Origin: Bugulina stolonifera
Lineage: Eukaryota; Bryozoa; Gymnolaemata; Cheilostomatida; Bugulidae
Length of the DNA: 64,000 nucleotides
Direction: 5' to 3'
Assembly: GCA_935421135.1 (NCBI GenBank)
Contig: OW285196.1
Location: forward strand, 7,513,501-7,577,500
Position 1 is the first letter of the stretch. Each line of letters opens with the position of its first letter. Below are positions 40,201 to 49,200 of the stretch, piece by piece. A model generated the notes under the pieces. The model saw nothing but the letters and a program-made list of their open reading frames with translations. It was not told the origin of the DNA and did not search any database. The translations under genes and the position numbers were made by a program.

Positions 40201-43200
40201 TCATTATAATGACATTAGATCTCCAAGCTATTACTGTGAGACAACAATATTCTGTGTACTTCAGTAAAACGATATAGCTACTCTTGTCAAATTACATAAC
40301 TTATGGCAACCATTTATGTTAGTACTAATTGAGACAGCTACAGATCAACACACAAAATTAAAGGTAACGGAGAACCGACCAGCCAGAGGAACTGTTAGTA
40401 GGTGTATATCTGCATAGTGTAGGTCACACATGTAACACACTACAGCACATGACACACTAAGCACACAGCTCATAAACCACAAACCTAATAGAGGCTGCAT
40501 TTCTGCACCAGGGTGGTGGCAACCAGAAAGAAGAAGCAACAATGCCTACATATATTTATTGCAGCAATCAGAGCCTCAACTCAGTTTGACTAGATGACTA
40601 AAGAGATTGGTATTACATAATTATTATGTCTACAGCTTGGTAGGATCAGATGTGTCTGTATTTTCATCAGACCAGGGTGAATATGACATTAGGTATGCAA
40701 ACCAAGTTCAACTATGCTAACGAGATTGAAATCAAAGAATCTCACACATAATATTGTTATTATAGTGACATCACATCCTGTCTTCTGCAACAAAAGGCTG
40801 TGTGTTATGAAAATTTGACTTGTACAATGTTATGTAAATAAATGTAGCAAGTATTGACTGAAGATGACTCCAGGAGTATCAAAATTTATATATTCAAACA
40901 GGGTCTCTTTGGGAAATCTAGTCTCAATGGTAATTTAATAAAATTATTTCAGCTAAAACCTCACCCAAGCACCTTCTGACTTGATAGCTTATTACATTAC
41001 AACTTGATACATGATGATTTGAATCATAATTTATTAGATTTGTAAGATAACTTGATACGGCTTTGGAAGATTTCAAATGGAATCAATGGAAACACTTTGG
41101 CAGAGTGCTGTAAACTATTTACTAGCAACTAGATGAGATGAAAAGGAAGCAACAAAATATTTGCATGTGGAGTGGTACTCGAGAGATTTGCACACAACTC
41201 AAGTGGAGGCAGGAGTTGACAATGACTCGGCTATCCAGTTTCACATCAAACACTGCCACCAACACCTTAGACAGAGAAATGAGGGTAGGGCAGACCTCAA
41301 GTGCTCTGCCAACACCTGGTTAAGCAGACTTGAGTGTATTTATTTCTAGATTATCTCTCTTAAAGGGCCAGTGATGATATATTTGGTAACTTGATACCCA
41401 AACATCATATCTTGCAAACACAACAATATTTCAGAGAGAATAACCATTTGAATTCAGATAATCCATATATATTACAAAGACTGAATGGAAATCAAATGAG
41501 GCTTTGAAATCCTATCATACCAACATTGCTCTAGCAATATTGATGACCAACTAATAGTCCTAATAATAAATAAGGTGGGAGTTGACACAGAAAACAGGTG
41601 GTAGCGAGTGGAATACAGTTGTGACACTGGGAGATCAGCACTGCAATATTCTAGCCTCTCTTGCTGATAAGGCTCATGATAATGGTCAACAGGTTATAGC
41701 ACTCAAAAGAGTTGTAAAAGAAGAATTTCCTCTGAAGACTCCCAGATGGAGTAGATAATAGTAACTGAGGGACATCCATCAGTCTATCGACTATAATAGG
41801 AAACAAATAAAACACATTTGGCAGCTCCAAGTGATACAACATACAACTAAAAGCTTCCATTGATTGATAGCAATACCAGCAGTATCTCTGCAGTACGACT
41901 AGACAAGTACTGCAACTGCAAAAGCCACAAAACTTCAGTAATACGTACATAGTACAGTCATAGTATACATGTACGTAACATTAAAACACTCCAGTGGGAA
42001 GTACAAACTATTCTTTCAAGCAGGCTTTGCAACCACAATCAAAGCAAACAATGAGGTTTGACTGTATGACAGCAGTTAACAGTGTGGTTGGAATGGAAAG
42101 GATGACACTTGTCAACATAGAGACAGGGACATATATTATGATTATGGCACTAGTCAACAGTAGATCTGCCACAGGTTCTAGGGCAGGAAATAACATGGAA
42201 AGAACTAGAATTTCAAGAAAGTACATATCAAAGTTTTTTAAAGGGGGTTTGGTGCATACAACCTCCTCAGTGGTTTCCAACAAGGAAGTTACATCACATC
42301 TAATGAGAAGCAGAACTATTTATACTATTACTCAACTAATGTACAGGTTATATTACTTGTATTACAACTTGTATTACTTGTATTACAACTTGCATTACTC
42401 AACTAAAGTACAACTACAGCCTCTTTCTGCCAGCAATATTAGCCATTAGTCTAATGGCCAAATTTATTAATCTATATACCAATGATTAATTAATTCATCC
42501 CTTATTTGATTTGGGTCTGTTAGTCAAGTTTTGATGAGCTGTAGGCACACATTAGAATTGATAAGAAAGGCATTTCAATCAAATGTGTCAGGTATACAAC
42601 TAATAGAACCAGAGATAAGCTATGTAAACATCTTATTGGCACTTTATTGTATAAGATAAGCAGCCAGGGAGACCAGCTGTCCCTTCCAGCTTTCAACTAC
42701 ATGAATGTCTAGTGGTGACCCATCAACATGAATATACTCACTTCAGAGCCCAATAAAAGTTTATTACCTATTATAAATTGTTCACTACTTATATAATACT
42801 GTGGCATTATGACTATGACTTTATTTATTCATAAGAATTGTCAACATTTATTATGATTACTATGACAGGGTTTCTAATTCTCAATATTAATGCTTTGTAA
42901 TTTGGGCTTACTACTAGTTGCAGATTCTCAATAAGCCATAAATGTACTTACTTGGTCATATATGGGACCGAATTCGTATTACATGTATTGCAATATAATC
43001 TTACACAAATAGACCGAAGTCTTCAAATATTGAAAAGAATGTCAGTTTACAGATTGAGGCTACTTGCCTTCCAAATGATGAGAAACTGCAGACCATAGAT
43101 TATGTCTACCACGATACAATATTTGAAGTTAAAATTAAAATTGGAAATCAATTCCACTTGTAGCCTAGCCTAACTCTTTAATGCCTTTCAAATTGCAGGA

Positions 43201-46200
43201 AGAGTAATTTTACACAATTTTCAACAGCTTAGGTTATGGCTAGGCTTCGGATATGCTAAATGTATATTCAATATATAATACCAATATCAAAGAAACATAA
43301 TTAATATTTAATTGAGCATAATTCACCAATGTTATATTGAATTATCATAGCTAATCATTATCATTATTATGCTAAATTAAAATTAAAGACAATATTATAA
43401 ATTATGTTTCTTTCAGTTATATTATACAACACTACATAATCATAAATATAATATATATTTTCAATTATGCAATAATATAATAAAATATTACCGTATTAAA
43501 TTCTTATTTTTGTTATTGTAGCCAAACTCAAATTGAAATTGGTTCTAAATTTAAAATTAAAATAATTATTTAACTGACAACTTACAAGCTCAATAAACAG
43601 GCTGAATCAAATGATAACCCGGTCCAAAGTAAACAGTTGAGTACACACTACAGTGCCACCACAGTGACCGAGTGAGTCTGACTAGTGGGCACAGATCAGG
43701 AGCAGGTAAGAGAGAAAAGTAGAGTTAGAGTAGTCCACTCGAGTCGACTCGCGTAGTCAATAATATAATAATTCAAATAATTCCGATTTATGAATCATTC
43801 ACAAACAGTAAGCATTATGGTATTTTAAGTTAGTAATGAGTTGAGCAGCAAACGCAGCCAAAATGCCCTTCTAATAGGATATAATATACTAATATTATAG
43901 TGTTGGGAATTTTATGTTTACAGGACTCTCACCATTAAAGACCACGAGTTCGAACACATGGCCAATGTTTACATAAATAATATTATGCAGCTTATTATTG
44001 GATGCACTATAAAGCCTCCGGTTCTACCCGCCCTTTTTGCGTGACTATTTAACTATAACAGTAACTGCATGAAGGATATTTGTACCACAGGCCGACACAA
44101 TTTTACGTCACAGGTGAACACAACTCCAATAAAAGATTAAAGATTTACATCTGCATGTACATGTACATGTACCTGTATGCCACACTCACTGAGACAGAGC
44201 TGATCGAGGTGATCTGTTCAATAGTGTAACCATATTTTTCCATTAGTTTGTAATGCACCATTCATGTTATAGGCGGGATGTACATGTGATTGTACGCATA
44301 TCATATTCAAATACATAATGTAATAACGGAGAATCTTTTACTTTTACTATCACAAATACTACATAGATATTTTAAAAGTGAAGTATAATAAAGTTAAGTA
44401 TAATAAAGTTGCCTCGTAATATTGCGACTATCAAACTCAACCTAATATTGAAGATGTATAGCTGTGTGTTCATATGTCACAATAATTGGTGCTAACCAAA
44501 TACAAAAGTATTTCCACACAACTCACTTCAAATTTGACATCATGGAATAATAATTCTAAATTCTTATGCAGTGCTTGCTACTGGCATTGCTGACAGAGTA
44601 GGCAATGTTAAAGAAGTTTTTGCTGATATACACATGTGTATTAATTTTGTTAATTTCATGAACTTGGAAGCATTCCAAATACTACATAATTTATCTGATC
44701 TGATCTGTTGCAGACGCTGAATTTGAGGCAGACAATCTATACGTAGTTAACCTATAATTTAGTATGGGATCATGCATGATCAATATACATATATACAGTA
44801 TTTGGCCCATTAGATTGTGCACATACATTGTACCAACATGACGAGTAGGCCCTAATGTTGACAAGTAGTTGAACGACAAGTAAATGTGTGTAATACCAGG
44901 ATTAGTCCAAGGCCATGTCTAATATATACCTACGTGTACTAGTAAATAATAGAAACTCTAGGCCAGTAAGATAATGATATACCATAATAAATATGACAGA
45001 ACTGACAGAGGGTAATATACATACACTGTATGCAAACACTTCTGCCAATTGAATTACATTCAACAACTATAGATGTAGATAATCTATGTTATACATGTAT
45101 ATATTATACATGTAATATAAATTATATTTATTACTGAATACTACCATACTGTATGCTTGTTTAGAGATTCTAATTACATGTAAATTATCATGATTATTTT
45201 GTATGTATAAAAACACAAAATAAAATATATAAACCATGTACATTGTACTATATCTGCACACTGTATCTTTCCTGTAGATATACGTACTACTTCACACTCT
45301 GTGATATACATGGCTTCGCAACTCAGACTGTAGACTTAGCAGAGATACTCTCAATCATTACACCAAATTCCCACCTAACTTCCCAAACCACAAACTATGA
45401 GAACTGCAAGCAACAAGACTCGTCAAATGGAGTTAACGTTAGCACTGTGTGTGGCGTATGGGTATACGTATACATGTACATGTAGCTCATAGCATACACC
45501 TCTTTGATTGGAGTTGTCTCCTCGCACACAGGAGATAATAACTCTGGTTACTTGTCTATTATTGCAGACTTCCATGTATCATTTGGCTTGTGACTATATC
45601 ACAAGACCATTGTTTTTATTATTATTTATGCTACAGTTTTCTGCAATATTTATCATAACAAACAAAAGATTTCAAGTGACACTAATGAGGCAGTTTGATG
45701 ACATATGGTACTTCCTGCTATCTCATTTACCCAGTGTTTGGTGATGTAGCTTACAGTAATACAATATTTGACAGAACAATCTGAAATAGATCTTCCTCAC
45801 CCTTGTAAGTGTCAGTTCAACTACCAACTAGTAGTCATCCATAACAGCATGGTGTCAATGTACTCACATTTATTTGTTGCATTCCTATTGGTTACTGAAG
45901 AAACGTCTGCAAGTTTATTGGCCAACGAAATATTTCCGAATCCTAAATGCTGAGATTTCCCGTCGTCTGTTACCAAACTGAGTTTCTTCCAAACGCTGAC
46001 ATACATGGTTGCTGACTATGACTATATGTAGAGCATACATAGACACCATCCTACTAACTACCTGACCTAACCACCAACTGATATGAGTAGTTTGTCAACA
46101 TTTTATAACGTTTACCAAACTCAACAGATGCACCCAATTATTTGCAGTAATATAGTTTTAAGAACCAACAATAATTGTGAATGTAAATTAAGTAGATACT

Positions 46201-49200
46201 GAAGAAGTGAATACAATTAAGGAAAAAACTTTATCAGCATAATCAATAGTAAAAGAGTCTCAGGACTAAATTGATATTCACATGTGTGAGTTGTTTGTAT
46301 TTGAGAGTAGAATAGAAATATACATAATTAGAGGCCCAATCAGCATATATGTTTATCTGTAATTACCTGTACACTGTAGTTTCACAATAAACTTCATGAA
46401 AGCTAACTGTCACCAATTTATGTCTATAACAATCTACATTGTGTATGTCGGACAATGATATTGTGACAGATACTCAAGTGATGTGCGTCTGAAACTGTTA
46501 GTGAATGGGAACACTACGTCAACGTTTCAACTCTTTAACGTCTTTTACCCCAAATCAAATTGAACTAATTATAATAATGGCAAACGATACACTGTACGTT
46601 TTGCCTCGGAATATCTTATCGTCTGTATAATTATAATATACTTGGGTTTTTATTGGCGAATGTACATGTATGTTGTTAGCTGACCTAAATTTTCTATCAT
46701 GGATAATGATCTACAAACACTAGATTTAGAAATTAGAACATCAAAACATAATGTAGGCATGGATTGCATTTAGCAAAAAATTTGGAGTTGTCCTCTCTAA
46801 AACTAGAGAGAGAATAACTCCAGTATAAAATGTTATTGATATTGACAATAATTACACATGTCCAGGCGTGTGGATATATAATTATAATTATTTAATATAA
46901 TAATTATATAATCAATTGTCATGTTTTAATTTTACTACAGGAATGCTAAAAAGACAGAGAACATATAACATACGTGTTAAGTGAATGGATACAATTAAAA
47001 GGTGTACACTTTGATTCGTGGATTTGAGTACCATGCAGGCCCTCTAACCGCGATGTTTTTTTGCTCTATATGTATTAAGACAGTGATCAATATCCAAGGG
47101 TCAAATCTAACAAAGGTACAGACAAAACTACCAAATTTTCATAAAAATATTGTCAAAAAATTCTGATATTGAAAAGACTGGAAGAGACAGGAAGGTTTAT
47201 AATAGGTGCCCTACAGGTGGCTTATTAAAACTGGGAGTCACCCAGTAATTATCCTGGAGACTTGCTAGGTATACAGTATATGATGGCTTATATGTAACCC
47301 TACCCTTTTCTAAAGTGCCTACTTGCTGCGCACAGCATACATCTGTGGTGTTATATCATATCAGGTATATGATGTAGTTCCCTGCTAGAGTGGCTGAGTT
47401 CTTGCTAATTCATGCTTTACTGTAGATGGGTGGTATAGTCAACGTTTCCACCAGGCCTAAGCAGTTTTCGGTTGAGTCTCATAATATCGTATTAAATTGT
47501 AGGATAGCACATCACATGCATGTGTACATTCTAATAACAATTTAAATAAATAGGTGATGTACATACAATGTATAATAATCTAGGCTCACTAATACTACAC
47601 TATTTACTATATCATTTACTATACTATTTTAGGCTCTCATACATTGAATTTATAATACACTGCTATGTGTACATTATCTGTAAGTGTGTATACATGACTG
47701 TATTTATTGCTATGCATATTATTATACGTGTAGGCCAGACATCTCACACCTTTCTACATTAGCAGATTTTATATCCAGTTTACTACTCTCACAGTGTAAT
47801 TATAGGAGATTATACACCTGTATCTGATAGTATAACACTTAGGTCACAGGGTCAGCAGGTGCAGCATGTCACCTATTATACATATATGACACCATCACCA
47901 TTATAGGCTGTAGGTAGATTACTGCATGTATGTCAACTACATGTGTAATAGCTCTAAATAGGAATAGTAATTAATTATTAATAATATTTGCATCATATCA
48001 CGTTTCTTGCTTGTCTGGGTTTGTTACGATGAAATAGTAGAGTAAACTAGAAATGTGACAAATCTAGTAATATGTGAGCCAATAAAACGCTCATTATATT
48101 ATGCATATAGTATACAAAGATAGACTATAGCCCAGACATGGGCACTCAAGTCATTTTACTCGACTCAAGTTAACTCGAGCAACAGCTTTTCATTACTTTT
48201 AATTGACTTGTGCTTTTGTATTGTGTGAAAGCTGGGAATTGACTTTTACTTCTACTCTCCTACAAAGCATGATGCTTGACTCTTACTTTACTCTAATCTT
48301 TCAGCTATCAATGATAACTCTATTGGTTTGGTGTGATTATGTAATATGTCTTGTCCACCATAGAGAAGCTGAGAGGCTTATAGATAAACAGACCTACCAT
48401 TATAATAAGTGCAAATTTGAAATAGCCTTTGTTCCTCAGAACTACTTTAACTGACAGAAAATCAGATCTAACACTAAGTATTACCTATTGTGTGTTGTTA
48501 CACTAATTGTATACATCAGAAATTTGTGTTCTACAAAATTCCCATTGGTATTCTCTTTGACATACCGCTGTACTTTTGACTCTACTCTGACTCTAGCATT
48601 TTGGCACTAGTTGCTTGACTCTTACTTTACTTTTCAAAATGGCTGTTTATTTACTCTTACTCTACTTTTGACTTGCTTCATCCGATGAGTTGACTCTAAA
48701 TTACTTTTTATCAATTGGGAATGTATACTTTTACTTGACTCTTGACTTGAGTATTTGTCTGCTTTGCACATGTCTGCTATAGCCCAAGTTCCTGCTACAC
48801 TTCTATAATAATGAATGGGTGGGTATATCGGGGGTTATTTTAAAATCTCGGCACAATTAAACATGTGGTTGAAACTTGAAGCTTAGGACTAGGCCAAGGT
48901 CACATTGCAGTAGAGTGAGGAGAAAAACAAAAACCAGACCAGGAGTTGCAATGTATTACTTACTACTAGGCTACAATTAACGTTAATGAAAATAATACTG
49001 TAATAGTATAATTACAAAACTGGCATACAAGAAGATAACTCCAATTGTTCACTATATACTTGTATATGATATACTATTATGTTGATGACATCCAAATGAA
49101 TACTGAAGTGAAATAATATTATTGACAAGCCCAGTGAGTGACCAAATCATAACCTGATACTTTTCAGCTTCAGCTGTCAACAATCAATAATATACTGTAA

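Noticed and set aside
41994..42449. Longest open frame (151 codons) in teneurin intron 1
   Set aside because: No family resemblance, repeat-coded [10 protein letters not shown] end, an equally open antisense frame, and no splice partner.
48203..48454. Plus-strand open frame inside the hAT MITE
   Set aside because: No similarity to hAT transposase and made of the element's internal repeats.
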